NCBI RefSeq assembly: GCF_024437735.1 | Contig: NZ_JANFQO010000004.1 | Span: forward strand, 186,001 to 250,000 | DNA length: 64,000 nt | From: Tahibacter harae | Lineage (GTDB): Bacteria; Pseudomonadota; Gammaproteobacteria; Xanthomonadales; Rhodanobacteraceae | Reading direction: 5' to 3' | Part shown: positions 52,992-64,000 of the stretch, one piece after another | Layout of the letters: the number at the start of each line of letters is the position of its first letter | Numbering within the stretch: position 1 is the stretch's first letter | Position numbers and translations under genes: made by a program | Notes under the pieces: generated by a model | Seen by the model: only the letters and a program-made list of their open reading frames with translations | Told to the model about the DNA's origin: nothing | Databases searched by the model: none

Positions 52992-53684
52992 ATGACCCGA
53001 CCCTATTCGCCGTTCCGCGACGGCCCCTGGCGCCACCTGAGCGACCGCGATGTCTGGCATTCGCTCGGCGTCAGCGCCCTGGCCGTGCTGCTCAGCGGCG
53101 GCCTGCTCTGGCTGTTCTACTTCGGCCTCACCCTGAGCCTGGCCGCCCGCGCCGGGCTGCGGCCACGCCGCGCACAGACCCTGCTGCTGTTCGGCAAGCG
53201 CCTGGACGAGGGCCGCATCGACGCCGATTTCGCCGCCCGCATCGCCCGCGTGCACGCCCTGCTGCAGGAAGATCCGCAGCGTCCCGCCCTGCTGCTGGGC
53301 GGCCATACTGGCGCCGGCCTCAGCGAAGCCGCCGCGGCCCTGGCGCGCCTGCAGCAACTGGGCCTGCCCGCGGGCGCCAGCCTCAAATGCGAGGACACCT
53401 CCACCGACACCCTGGAAAACCTGCGCAACGCGCGCGAGCTGCTGGCGGGCATGGATTGCCACGTGGCCCTGGTCAGCAACCGCTATCACCTGCCGCGCTG
53501 CCTGTTGCTGGCCCGTTCGCTGGGGTTCGAGGCCGAAGCCGTCGCGGCCGAGGCGCGCCTGTCCTGGCGCCCGGGCGTGCTGGGGCGCATCGCCCTGGAA
53601 GCCAGCTACTTCCTCTGGTTCGACGTGGGCCGGCGCTGGGCGCGGCTGATCGGCAACCGGCGCATGTACGGCCGGGTGAGCTGA
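52992..53684 (+). CDS. YdcF/ElyC-like DUF218 protein
   Basis: A 230-residue protein with an N-terminal transmembrane helix (SALAVLLSGGLLWLFYFGLTL) and a DUF218 domain (LLLFGKRLDEGRIDADFAARI, LLLGGHTGAGLSEA, CEDTSTDTLENLRNAREL, VALVSNRYHLPRCLLLARSLGF). Relatives include E. coli YdcF, which binds SAM, and ElyC, involved in envelope polymer assembly. Its role here is unknown. The start follows the divergent KS gene. Confidence 0.88.
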   Translation: MTRPYSPFRDGPWRHLSDRDVWHSLGVSALAVLLSGGLLWLFYFGLTLSLAARAGLRPRRAQTLLLFGKRLDEGRIDADFAARIARVHALLQEDPQRPALLLGGHTGAGLSEAAAALARLQQLGLPAGASLKCEDTSTDTLENLRNARELLAGMDCHVALVSNRYHLPRCLLLARSLGFEAEAVAAEARLSWRPGVLGRIALEASYFLWFDVGRRWARLIGNRRMYGRVS

Positions 53685-53768
53685 GCCGGGCTGTGCATTG
53701 CCCGCCGCCCTGGCGCCGCCTACCATGCGCCGGGGCCAGTCCGCCCCTCTTTATTCAACGGAGTGAAC

Positions 53769-55198
<1,430 letters not shown>

Positions 55199-55227
55199 GG
55201 CGCGTCCCGGCACGGCTGCGGTAAGGC

Positions 55228-56463
55228 ATGAAGTCGCGACTCGATCTGCTGCGTGGCACGGCCCAGCTGGCCGGCGAAGGTTTCCTCGGCGCGCTGGACG
55301 TGGTCGAGGGCATGCACCAGGCCGTGCTGGACCCCTTCGCCCGGCTGCTGCCGTTCGGCGACCTGCTCACCCGCACCACTGATTTCGTCTACGCACGCAT
55401 CCGCGATGTGGGCCAGGCCGCCAGCACCGCGGCGATAGGCTCGCTGGGCCTGTACGAACGCTACCTGCTGCCGCGCGACGCGCAGGAAGCCGACGAAGCC
55501 GCCGCCAGCGCCTGGGTCAGCGCGCTCAACGGCGCGGTCGGCGATCATCTGGAAGAAACCCGCAATCCGCTCGCCCTGCGCATGGAATTCTGCCGCGCCG
55601 GCCGCGCCCTGGCGCCGCAGCCCGAGCTGCTGGAACAGGAACTGCCCTGCGCCAACGGCCGCCTGTACGTGTTCGTGCACGGCCTGGGCATGAACGACAG
55701 CCAGTGGCAGCCGCGCGACGGCGCGGATTTCGGCCGCCGCCTGGAACAGGATTTCGGCGGCAGCGCCGTGCACCTGCGCTACAACAGCGGCCGGCGCATC
55801 TCCACCAATGGCCGCGAGCTGGCCAAGCGCCTGCAACAGCTGGTCGAGGCGCATCCGCGCGCGATCGACGACATCGTGCTGGTCGGCCACAGCATGGGCG
55901 GCCTGGTCTGCCGCAGTGCCTGCAGCCATGCCGCGCGGACTGAACTGGAATGGCTGGACCGCGTCAGCGCCGCCGTCTGCCTGGGTTCGCCGCACCTGGG
56001 CGCGCCGCTGGAACGCATAGGCGGCCGGCTCAGCGCGGCGCTGGAATCCCTGCCCTATACCCGCGCCCTGGCCAAGCTGACCGAACGCCGCAGCGCCGGC
56101 GTGAAGGACCTGCGCCATGGCTGGTGCAGCGACCGCGACCGGCCGCGCCAGGAGCGCAAGCCCGCCGCGGTGGAACCGCTGCCGCAATTGCCGCGCGGCC
56201 GCTGGCTGCTGGCCGCGGCTACCCTGGTCGGCAGCAGCCACGGCACCCGCGCGCGCTGGATAGGCGACGGCCTGGTGCCCGTGCCCAGCGCCCTGGGCGA
56301 ACATGCCGATCCGGCCCTGGGCCTGCAGCTGCCCGCGGCCCAGCGCCACGTCTTCCGCGGCCTGGGCCACATGGATCTGCTGAACAATTCAAAAGTATAC
56401 GAACAGTTGCATCAGTGGCTGGACGAAGGCACGGCCCGCGGCGCACTGCGCGCAACGGGCTGA
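55228..56463 (+). CDS. Lipase/PGAP1-like alpha/beta hydrolase
   Basis: A 411-residue protein of the alpha/beta-hydrolase fold. The VFVHGLGMNDSQW oxyanion region is followed by the nucleophile elbow GHSMGG with S222, SPHLGAPLERIGG and a His near the end (GLGHMDLL) that completes the triad; the Asp is likely in WIGDGLVPV. No signal peptide is apparent. The N-terminal 130 residues are helical with no recognised domain. It may act as a carboxylesterase. Starts 29 bases after hemF. Confidence 0.85.
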   Translation: MKSRLDLLRGTAQLAGEGFLGALDVVEGMHQAVLDPFARLLPFGDLLTRTTDFVYARIRDVGQAASTAAIGSLGLYERYLLPRDAQEADEAAASAWVSALNGAVGDHLEETRNPLALRMEFCRAGRALAPQPELLEQELPCANGRLYVFVHGLGMNDSQWQPRDGADFGRRLEQDFGGSAVHLRYNSGRRISTNGRELAKRLQQLVEAHPRAIDDIVLVGHSMGGLVCRSACSHAARTELEWLDRVSAAVCLGSPHLGAPLERIGGRLSAALESLPYTRALAKLTERRSAGVKDLRHGWCSDRDRPRQERKPAAVEPLPQLPRGRWLLAAATLVGSSHGTRARWIGDGLVPVPSALGEHADPALGLQLPAAQRHVFRGLGHMDLLNNSKVYEQLHQWLDEGTARGALRATG

Positions 56464-56468
56464 CTGCG

Positions 56469-56717
56469 CTACGCCCGGCGTATGTCGTGCTTGGCCCGCA
56501 CCTCGTCGATGCGCGCCTGCACCGTCTCCGGCAACGTGCTCTTTTCCGCCTGTGCAAAGATCGTGGCGAGCACGCGCTTCTCGTCCTCGTCGACTTTACC
56601 GTCGCGCAAGGCAAGACCAAGCAGGAAATTGATCTCGCCCAGATCCAGCTGCCCGTCGTCGCTGAACACCGGAATGGACTGGAACGCGATCTCGATATGG
56701 CTCTTGGCTTGCGGCAT
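56469..56717 (-). CDS. TerB-like small acidic protein
   Basis: An 82-residue protein with SDDGQLDLGEINFLLGLALRDGKVDEDEKRVLATIF. The pattern of acidic D/E-rich loops and amphipathic helices resembles the TerB/DjlA-type helical fold (tellurite resistance). No catalytic role is known. GGAG lies in front of the start at 56717. It converges on the hydrolase gene with a five-base gap between stops. Confidence 0.65.
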   Translation of the reverse strand: MPQAKSHIEIAFQSIPVFSDDGQLDLGEINFLLGLALRDGKVDEDEKRVLATIFAQAEKSTLPETVQARIDEVRAKHDIRRA

Positions 56718-57015
56718 GAGGATGCTCCGTACCTGAAGAATCCGGCGGTGCGCGCCACCACCGGGAGCACGGAGTATGCCTGCCTCCTGCCGGTTGCGTG
56801 AATAGCGGGCAGTTCGCCGGCAGGCACGGCCACAACAGGCATGCAGAGCCGGGGCTGCGGATTCCGCAGCGCTTTCCACATCGCGGCATCAAGGCCGGGC
56901 CAGCATGCCTGCGCGAAGTCCGCGGAAGGGAAAATTCCACGTCAGCGGATTGCGTCGAGCATATTCACCACTGCCGATTCACGCAGCGCCGCTGCCGCCC
57001 GTCTGTTCCAGGCGA

Positions 57016-58187
57016 TCAGCCGGAAATAGCCAATTTCTCCGATTTGTATACATGCGTCGTCACCAGCGCCACCAGCGCCGCGGCAACCAGGCCGCAGATC
57101 AGGCACAGCAGCAGCTGCTGCGCGGTGACGATTTCCGCGCGCACCAGGCGCGTGATGATCAGATGCTGGCTCAGCAGCGGCACGCCGAACATCCAGCTCT
57201 CCGCCTTGAGCGGCAGTACGGCGAGGATGGCCGAGGGCAGCATGGGCACCAGCAGCAGCAGCGAGAGATAGGTCTGCGCCTCGCGGTAGCTCTTGGCGAA
57301 GGCGGCGATCAGCGTTTGCAGGCAGCTCGCCAGCAGCACCAGCGGCACCATCACCAGCAGCGCGACCGCGGCGAAATGCGGGCCGAAATCCAGCACCATG
57401 CCGAGTTTTTCCACCGGGATGAAACGGCCGGCGAAGCCGAAGGCCAGCAGCGACAGGCCCAGGCTGGCCATGGCGAAGGCGAACGTCGCCGCCAGCTTGC
57501 CGGCGAGGATGCGGCTGCGCGGCACCGGATTGGCGAACAGCGGCTCCAGCGACTGCCGCTCGCGCTCGCCCGCGGTGGTGTCAATGGCCAGGTACATGCC
57601 GCCCATGAAGCCCGCCAGGATCAGGAAATACGGCAGCATCGCGAACAGCAGGGTGGCGCGGCTCTGCGGCGTGGACTGGTCGCGCGAGGCCACCAGCACC
57701 GGCGTGGCCACCGCCGGCGACAGTCCGCGCGCGAGCAGGCGCAGCGCGCCGGTCTGATTGGAATAGGCCTGCACCAGGCCGCGCAGGCGCTCCACCGACG
57801 AGGCCGCGTCGCGCTGCGAGGAATCGAACAGCAGCTCGACCTGGGCGGTCTTGCCTGCGTTCCAGGCCTCGGCGTAATCGGCCGGTATGCGCAGCACCAT
57901 GTCCTCGTCCTGCACCCGCACGCGGGTCTCCGGATCGTCCACCGCGGGCTTAGGCTTGACGCCGTTCTGACGCAGGAACTGCACCAGGTTGGGCGCGTGC
58001 TCCACGCCGACGATGGACACTTCGATGGGCTTCTCGCCGCGGTCCAGCTCGCGCGTGATGAGCAGGGAGGTCAGGCCCACGAACAGCAGCGGCCCCAGCA
58101 GGGGGCCCAGCAGCAGCGCGTTCATCACGGTGCGGCGGTCGCGCAGGTTCTCCAGCACTTCCTTGAAGAAAACCACGATCGCGGCAT

Positions 58188-58191
<4 letters not shown>
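57016..58191 (-). CDS. ABC-2 type permease (NatB-like)
   Basis: A 391-residue permease with one N-terminal transmembrane helix, a large extracytoplasmic loop and about five C-terminal helices (LLFAMLPYFLILAGFMGGMY, LAATFAFAMASLGLSLLAF, FAAVALLVMVPLVLLASC, LLLLVPMLPSAILAVLP, LLLCLICGLVAAALVAL). GERERQSLEPLFANPVPR is the signature of NatB-type export permeases. Its start overlaps the ATPase stop (58188-58191), and the two form an exporter. Substrate unknown; sodium is only suggested by homology. Confidence 0.9.
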
Positions 58192-58918
<727 letters not shown>

Positions 58919-58922
<4 letters not shown>

Positions 58923-60391
58923 GGGCTGGCCCCGTTGTAGTCGAGGAAGAAGGGCGTGGCGCCCATTTCGGCGATGCAGCCGGCGTCGAGCTTGTCGGTT
59001 TCCAGCGTGTCGAGGAAACGCCCCAGCAGGCGCGGCAGGCAGCCGCGGCCGATCACGTTGTGGCCCTGTCCCGGCGCGACCAGATGGCGTGCCCGGCTCA
59101 GGCCCTTGGCGACCTGGTCGCCGTAGCGCGGCGGCGTGACCGGGTCGTACTGGCCGGACAGCAGCAAGGCGGGCAGATCGGATTTCAGAGCTTCGTGAAA
59201 ATCCGCCGGACGCCTGCCGCGCGGCCAGACTTCGCACTGCGCCTTGGTCATGTCGACGAAATCCTCGCCCAGGATCAGCCCGGCGCTGGCCGCGTCGGCC
59301 TGCAGCAGGTCCACATCTTCGGCGCAGATCACCGACAGTCCCATGCCCGACGTGATGCTGTCGCCGAGATTGCTCAACACCATGCGCGCCTGGCCCAGCA
59401 GCGGCGCGGCATTGCCGGCGCGGGCCTCGCTGATCGCCAGCGGCAGCAGTGCGGCGGATTCCGGCGCATAGGCATACAGGCGCACCAGGCTGGAATAGGT
59501 TTCCGCATCCAGCGTTTCCTCGCGCCGGGCGAAGGTCAGCGGATCGCGCAGCGCGACCGTCATGGGCTTTTCGCGCAGCTGCCGGCGCAGCGCGTACAGC
59601 GCGGCATGGATGTCGCCGAAGCGCTGGTTGCAGGCTTGGTCCTGCGCGCACAGGGCGAAGCGTCCGCGCAGAGAATCATCCAGCGCGCGCGCGAACTCCG
59701 CGCCCAGCACCAGTTCATTCGGCACCACACCGTCGAGAATCAGGCTGCGCACGCCGTCGGGATGGCGCCGCGCGTACTGCTGCGCCACGCGGGTGCCGTA
59801 GGAGATGCCCAGCAGGTTGAATTTCACCCCGCCCAGGGCCTGGCGCAGAGCTTCCAGATCGGCCACCGCCTCGGTGGTGGTGTACCAGGCCGGATCGGCC
59901 TTGTCCTTGATCTGGGCGAGGCAGTCCGCCGTGTATTTCCTGGCTGCGGCCGCGTCCACCACGGCGGCCGCATCGGCGGCGGCCTCGGTCTGCGGCGCCT
60001 CGCAGCGCAGTGCGTTGGAACCGCCGGTGCCGCGCTGGTCGAGCAGGATCACATGCCGCTCGCGCCGCGCCAGCGCCAGCGCTGCGGCCACCGACGTCCA
60101 GTTCTCGCTGGCCGCCTGGCCCGGCCCGCCGGCCAGCAGCACGATGGGATCGGGCTTCACCGCGGCCACCTCGCTGCGGATCAGCGCAAGGCGGAATTCG
60201 ATGCGGCGGCCCTGCGGCTGTTCCGGATTCTCCGGCCGCGAGAACGGCGCACACCAGGCCGCTGTCGTCGCCGCCGATTTCGGCTGGCTCAGCTCGCAGC
60301 GCCGGAACGTCAGCTCGCCCAGTTGCAGGCCGTCGCCGTTCGCCGCAACCGGCGTCAGGGACAGCAAGGCGGCGGCCAGGGTGGCAAGCAT
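58919..60391 (-). CDS. TAP-family alpha/beta-hydrolase (tripeptidyl/prolyl peptidase-like)
   Basis: A 490-residue exported hydrolase with signal peptide (MLATLAAALLSLTPVAANG). Features: LAGGPGQAAS oxyanion region, VILLDQRGTGGSN, nucleophile elbow GISYGT (S197), a C-terminal TAP-like segment with LLLSGQYDPVTPPRYGDQVA (acid) and GQGHNVIGRG (His). Comparable to secreted aminopeptidases such as SlpD/E. The start at 60391 is chosen for the signal peptide and AAGGTAG. It is the first gene of the exporter operon. Confidence 0.9.
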
Positions 60392-60552
60392 GGGGCTACC
60401 TTGGTGGTGGGGACGGGCGAGTGTAGCCTGAGGCCATCGGGCACGGACATGGCCGAACAGGCTTCCTGGCGCCGCGCGATGGCGGGCCGGCACAGCGGCA
60501 AAACTTGCGTGCCGCAGGTCTTCATCCGCGACGGCCAAGGAGCAACCGCATC

Positions 60553-61164
60553 ATGCATTTCCGCATCGCCTGCTGCCTGGCATTTCTGGTGTGGCCGCGA
60601 CTGGTCCAGGCCGATGCTTTTCAGTCCGTTGCCGACGACATCAGCGCCGCTGCCGGCATGCCCAGCCTGGAAACGACGCCGCTGCCGCAGGGCGCGGTGG
60701 AACTGCGCATCTGGGCCGGATTCGGCGTGATCGTTCCCAGCCGTATGCTCCGGCTGCAGCGCAGCACCGATGGCGAGGTCACTGGTGAAAGGCTGCACTA
60801 TTTTCCGCTTGACCTGTCCTACATGAAGGGCGGTGCTGCCGCTTTCCGCCGGCAGGCCAGGCACGGCTGCGGCCGGCTGTACAAGGGCAGAGAGACCGAG
60901 GTCTGCGTGCTCGCGCGCAAGCCCCGGCCCGGCTGGCGGCGCAGCTACGAATCCCTGCTCAAGCTCGGCATCACCACACTGCCGGACGATTCACTGCTGC
61001 CGCCGCCCCAGCTGGAAATGAACGACGGCTATAGCATCCACGTGGAAGTCCGCCAGGGCGCGGACTATCGCAACTACTCCTATTCCAACCCCGCCCTGAT
61101 CGACGCGCCGGAAGCCCGGGCAATACTGGAGATTTCGCGCATCGTTTCACGCTTGTTCCGCTGA
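60553..61164 (+). CDS. Exported protein of unknown function
   Basis: A 203-residue protein with a signal peptide (MHFRIACCLAFLVWPRLVQADA). AAGGAG lies in front of the ATG at 60553. The mature chain is mixed alpha/beta without a recognised motif (YFPLDLSYMKGGAAAFRRQA, CGRLYKGRETEVCVLARK). Two cysteines separated by about 10 residues could form a disulfide. It diverges from the hydrolase-exporter unit. Function unknown. Confidence 0.72.
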   Translation: MHFRIACCLAFLVWPRLVQADAFQSVADDISAAAGMPSLETTPLPQGAVELRIWAGFGVIVPSRMLRLQRSTDGEVTGERLHYFPLDLSYMKGGAAAFRRQARHGCGRLYKGRETEVCVLARKPRPGWRRSYESLLKLGITTLPDDSLLPPPQLEMNDGYSIHVEVRQGADYRNYSYSNPALIDAPEARAILEISRIVSRLFR

Positions 61165-61323
61165 AGGCCTCAGCCGGCAATTCTGCGCGGTCAAGCCTGC
61201 TTTTCCGCACCTTGCAGTCATCCCTCGTCCGCACGCGCTTTCCGCCTGCCTCCGGCCGGCATCGTATGCAGCGGCCCTGCACCAACGTATCGAGTACGGA
61301 AAGTGTCTTCGCCGCGGACAGGG

Positions 61324-61342
61324 GCATGAAATATTTTCATGC
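61324..61342. promoter_or_regulatory. Perfect 8+3+8 palindrome upstream of the MHYT gene
   Basis: GCATGAAA-TAT-TTTCATGC at 61324-61342, in an AT-rich pocket 118 bases before the MHYT-protein start. The symmetry suggests an operator for a dimeric regulator. The regulator cannot be named. Confidence 0.5.
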
Positions 61343-61366
61343 ATTTCAAGCGGATTCCGGATCACT

Positions 61367-61390
61367 GTAACGATTGGTTTCCGTAACGAT
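61367..61390 (+). promoter_or_regulatory. Direct repeat GTAACGAT upstream of the MHYT gene
   Basis: GTAACGAT occurs at 61367-61374 and 61383-61390, 16 bases apart, about 70 bases before the ATG. A 16-base period is compatible with a dimer-binding or sensor-regulator site. Function is inferred. Confidence 0.4.
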
Positions 61391-61459
61391 AATTGGCTGG
61401 CGCATCACGCATCCGCTTCCTAGTCTCGCGCGCTCTGAAACCGTATCCAGGGAATACGC

Positions 61460-62680
61460 ATGCAGGGCACTTACGATCTGTGGCTGGTCGCGCTCTCCTA
61501 TCTGATCGCCTCGCTCGCCGGCTATGTCGCGCTGGTGTTCGCGACGCGGCTGCGCGCGCGCAGCAATGACCGCCGCCCGTGGCTGATCGGCGGCGCGCTG
61601 GCGATGGGCACGGGCATCTGGTCCATGCACTTCGTCGGCATGACCGCGTTCTCGCTGCCGGTGCCGATCAGCTACGACCTCGGCATCACCTTCCTGTCCT
61701 GGACCGCGGCGGTGGCGGTGTCGGCGATCGCGCTCTATATCGTCGGCTACGGCCGGCTGAGCAGCGTGACCTTGACGCTGGGCGCCGTGGTGATGGGCGC
61801 CGGCGTCTGCCTGATGCACTACAGCGGCATGTGGGCCATGCGCATGATCCCGGGCATCAGCTACGACCCGTTGCTGTTCGTGATTTCCGCCGTGATCGCG
61901 GTCGCCGCCTCCGGCGCGGCGCTGGTCATCATCGCCTACCTCGACGAAGTGCGCAGCTGGAAAGACATAGGCCTGCGCGTGGGCGCGGCGCTGGTGATGG
62001 GCCTGGCCGTGGTCGGCATGCACTACACCGGCATGGCGGCCGCGATTTTCAGCGACGGCGCCTATTGCTACAGCGGCAACCAGCTGCCGGCCACCGCCCT
62101 GCCCTGGCCGACCACAATCGCAACCCTGCTGATCCTGGGCTTTGGCATAGGCTTCGCCGCCTCCGACGCGCGCCAGCTGGCGCGGGCGCGCAAGGCCGCG
62201 CACGTTTCGGAACAGCGCGTGCAGCAGTGGGCCTTCGTCGATCGCGAGACCGGCCTGCCCAATCGCGCGCGCCTGTCCCAGCTCGTGGTCGAGCGCATCC
62301 GAAGCCGCCATGCCGACGGCTTCGCCCTGGTCACCTTCCGTCTCGAAGGTCACGACGGCTCGGTGCCTTCGGCCGAAACCATGTGCCTGCTGCGCGACCG
62401 CCTGCAGGCCGCCTTCCCGAATGCGGACCTGGCCCGGACCCAGCCCGAACACCTGGTCGTGCTGCTCGTCGGCAGTGCCGCCGACGTGGCCTGGCGCTGC
62501 GCGCCGCTGATCGAATCCCTGCGCCGCGACACCGCCCTGAGTTCGCGCCACCAGCTGATGATCGGCAGCGCGCACAGCCCCACCGACGGCGAGAACATGC
62601 AGTGGCTGCTGCTGCGCGCCGCGCCGAAGTCGGCGGGCATCGATCTGTTCGGTATCGAGCTGCAGCCGGCGAGTGCGTGA
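61460..62680 (+). CDS. MHYT-domain membrane sensor with a degenerate C-terminal GGDEF-like domain
   Basis: A 406-residue inner-membrane protein with a seven-helix MHYT domain in the first 250 residues. The three Met-His-x-x-Gly-Met motifs lie at M56-H57 (MHFVGM), M119-H120 (MHYSGM) and M186-H187 (MHYTGM), a set thought to bind copper and sense diatomic gases. The C-terminal half opens DRETGLPNRARL, the usual GGDEF entry, but the GGDEF catalytic loop is missing and no EAL domain follows. It is therefore probably not a diguanylate cyclase and may be a pure sensor or regulatory partner. ATG is at 61460; a palindrome and a direct repeat lie upstream. Confidence 0.9.
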   Translation: MQGTYDLWLVALSYLIASLAGYVALVFATRLRARSNDRRPWLIGGALAMGTGIWSMHFVGMTAFSLPVPISYDLGITFLSWTAAVAVSAIALYIVGYGRLSSVTLTLGAVVMGAGVCLMHYSGMWAMRMIPGISYDPLLFVISAVIAVAASGAALVIIAYLDEVRSWKDIGLRVGAALVMGLAVVGMHYTGMAAAIFSDGAYCYSGNQLPATALPWPTTIATLLILGFGIGFAASDARQLARARKAAHVSEQRVQQWAFVDRETGLPNRARLSQLVVERIRSRHADGFALVTFRLEGHDGSVPSAETMCLLRDRLQAAFPNADLARTQPEHLVVLLVGSAADVAWRCAPLIESLRRDTALSSRHQLMIGSAHSPTDGENMQWLLLRAAPKSAGIDLFGIELQPASA

Positions 62681-62696
62681 AGCTTCGCATCTGTAA

Positions 62697-62909
62697 CGAC
62701 GGCGATACGGATACCTTCGCGGCAGGAGCGCCGCGGAGGTATCCGGTCAACCAGGCGAACTGGATCGCGACGGCGTGTTCAAGACTTCGACCTGCCCGGT
62801 GCTGGCCGGCCAGGGCGGCTACGAGATGTGGCCGCACCGGATCGGCCAGCTGACGCTGACGGATTTCCGCCTGATCGCCGGCGACAGCCAGGAAATGCTC
62901 TGCGACTGA
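62697..62909 (+). pseudogene. Possible gene remnant with a conserved-looking C-terminus
   Basis: Read in one frame, the segment encodes ELDRDGVFKTSTCPVLA, YEMWPHRIGQ and LTDFRLIAGDSQEMLCD before a TGA at 62909. The run has a coding-like composition, but an upstream TAA and the absence of a plausible start suggest a truncated gene or the decayed tail of one. No family is recognised. It lies between the MHYT gene and the convergent PLP enzyme. Confidence 0.3.
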
Positions 62910-62964
62910 AACGCTGCGGCCAGAACGCCGGCAGGGGCGCACAAGGCTTCCTGCCGGTGTCCGC

Positions 62965-63987
62965 CTAGTTGTGCATCTGCACTTCCTCCACCGCCTGCTC
63001 GTCTTTCCAGCGCGCCAGGTCGCTCAAGGTGACCACCTGCCCGCCGCAGACTACGACGACCACGTCGCGGCAGCCCAGCAGCGCGGGATGGCGCTGGTAC
63101 AGCGGCGCGAGTGCGGTGCCGCAGGCGGGTTCGATCATCTGGCCGTGCTCTTCGGCCAGGCGCACGCAGGCGGCGGTGGCGTCGGCATCGCTGACGGTGA
63201 CTGGCACCACGTCGAAATCGCGGCAGGCCGCGATCAGCGCGGGCGCGATGCGCTTGACGCACAGGCTGGTGGCGAGGCTGCGCGGCGCGTTGAGTTCCAC
63301 CACGCGGCCCTGGGCCAGGCTGAGGGCGAGCGAGGCCGAGCCCTCGGGCTCGACCGCGATGACGCGGGTGCCGTGCCAGCCGACCCGGCGCAGACCTTCG
63401 AGCACGCCCAGCAGCAGGCCGCCGCCGCCGACCGCGACCAGGATGGCGTCGGGCTGGCGCTCGCATTGCCGCTGCAGTTCCTGCACCAGCGAGGCATGGC
63501 CCTGCCACAGCAGCGGATCGTCGAACGGCGGGATAAACGCCGTGTCGGGCGCCTGGGCCAGGCGCAGCGCAACCGCATTGGCCTCGTCCCAGACGGCGCC
63601 TTCGCAGCGCAGCTCCGCACCCAGGCCGCGGATGCGCGCGCGCATGTAGGCCGGCGTGGTTTCGGGAATGACGACGGTGACGGGGATGCCCAGGGCGCGG
63701 CCGGCCCAGGCGACGGCATAGCCGGCGTTGCCGGCAGAGGAACACACAAAGCGGCGTATGCCGCGGGCCGCGTGGTGCTGGCAGAGAAGACCAATACCGC
63801 GCAGCTTGAAGGAACGGGCCGGCTGCAGGTTGTCCAGCTTGAGGCCTACGTGCTGGTCGCCTATGCGCGTGCACAGCAGCGGCGTGACGATATGCAGCGG
63901 CGCGCCCGGGCCGTCGCCGGCCGGCGCGGTGAACGGAGCAGGCGGATCAGCGCGTAAGGTGTTTGCCGAGGCGGAGTACAGGGTCAT
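62965..63987 (-). CDS. PLP-dependent serine/threonine dehydratase-like enzyme
   Basis: A 340-residue fold-type II PLP enzyme. The lysine that binds PLP is K61 in LDNLQPARSFKLRG, close to the QPxGSFKxRG of serine/threonine dehydratases; SSAGNAGYAVA contacts the cofactor, and a glycine-rich phosphate loop appears as LVAVGGGGLLLGV. The C-terminal VVVCGG strand completes the domain. It most resembles serine dehydratase-like enzymes and could degrade L-serine or L-threonine. The promoter would be in the last 13 bases or beyond the right edge. Confidence 0.88.
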   Translation of the reverse strand: MTLYSASANTLRADPPAPFTAPAGDGPGAPLHIVTPLLCTRIGDQHVGLKLDNLQPARSFKLRGIGLLCQHHAARGIRRFVCSSAGNAGYAVAWAGRALGIPVTVVIPETTPAYMRARIRGLGAELRCEGAVWDEANAVALRLAQAPDTAFIPPFDDPLLWQGHASLVQELQRQCERQPDAILVAVGGGGLLLGVLEGLRRVGWHGTRVIAVEPEGSASLALSLAQGRVVELNAPRSLATSLCVKRIAPALIAACRDFDVVPVTVSDADATAACVRLAEEHGQMIEPACGTALAPLYQRHPALLGCRDVVVVVCGGQVVTLSDLARWKDEQAVEEVQMHN

Positions 63988-64000
63988 GGCGGCGTTCGCA

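Overview
The window is very GC-rich, densely coding chromosomal DNA from a gammaproteobacterium of the order Xanthomonadales (Lysobacterales). A Rhodanobacteraceae member close to Dokdonella or Lysobacter is my best guess. The evidence is the gene order accB-accC-prmA-DUF3426-fis-purH, a xanthomonadin/aryl-polyene-type pigment locus built around an XanB2-like chorismatase, an sX13-like small RNA beside polA, and intergenic palindromes of a kind familiar from this order. No tRNA, rRNA, CRISPR array, prophage or insertion sequence was seen.

Positions 1-16.8 kb are housekeeping. groES has a CIRCE operator and groEL should lie just off the left edge. Then come cutA, a DsbD with a duplicated N-terminal domain coupled to a TlpA-type thioredoxin, an IorAB-like molybdenum hydroxylase, aroQ, accB-accC-prmA, a zinc-ribbon/DUF3426 protein, fis, purH, a DUF2782 protein and polA. 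A 34-bp perfect inverted repeat separates purH from DUF2782. Positions 16.8-17.8 kb carry no protein gene: they hold the four-hairpin sRNA, a nest of palindromes and a REP-like hairpin.

Positions 17.8-32.1 kb hold an SDR oxidoreductase, a saccharopine-dehydrogenase-like protein, a YqhA-family membrane protein, a secreted gluzincin-like peptidase divergent from uvrD, two secreted beta-propeller-type proteins (BNR repeats and delta-60 repeats), a small Cys-rich protein and a transmembrane Ser/Thr kinase.

Positions 34.1-52.9 kb are the pigment locus. A rightward arm carries ACP, a COG4648-like membrane protein, a hotdog dehydratase, an acyltransferase, a LolA-like protein, an MMPL exporter, a second dehydratase and a FabG-like reductase. 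A leftward arm carries a beta-ketoacyl synthase, a chain-length-factor-like KS, a family-2 glycosyltransferase, a cation/proton antiporter and a flavin halogenase-like enzyme coupled to a DUF695-like lipoprotein. The chorismatase is divergent from the ACP gene, and a second halogenase-like flavoenzyme lies within the first arm. Five genes with no obvious pigment role (yjdM, GNAT, an exported protein, a frameshifted NADAR gene, the DUF695-like lipoprotein) lie where the arms converge. Working model: chorismate is converted to 3-/4-hydroxybenzoate, which primes a type II synthase making an aryl polyene that is halogenated, exported and anchored in the outer envelope. No hydroxybenzoate-ACP ligase is visible here.

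Positions 53-64 kb hold a YdcF-like protein, a small exported protein that has lost its lipobox cysteine, hemF, a lipase-like hydrolase, a TerB-like small protein, an operon of a TAP-family hydrolase with a NatAB-type ABC exporter, an exported protein of unknown function, an MHYT sensor with a degenerate GGDEF-like tail, and a PLP-dependent serine/threonine dehydratase-like enzyme.

Two signals merit follow-up: a shared C-terminal micro-motif (hydrophobic-Phe-[SA]-x-x-[FM]-acidic/amide) ending three exported proteins, and the sX13-like RNA. Starts were chosen from Shine-Dalgarno sequences, signal peptides, stop-start overlaps and family length. No database search was possible, so family calls rest on motif recognition.
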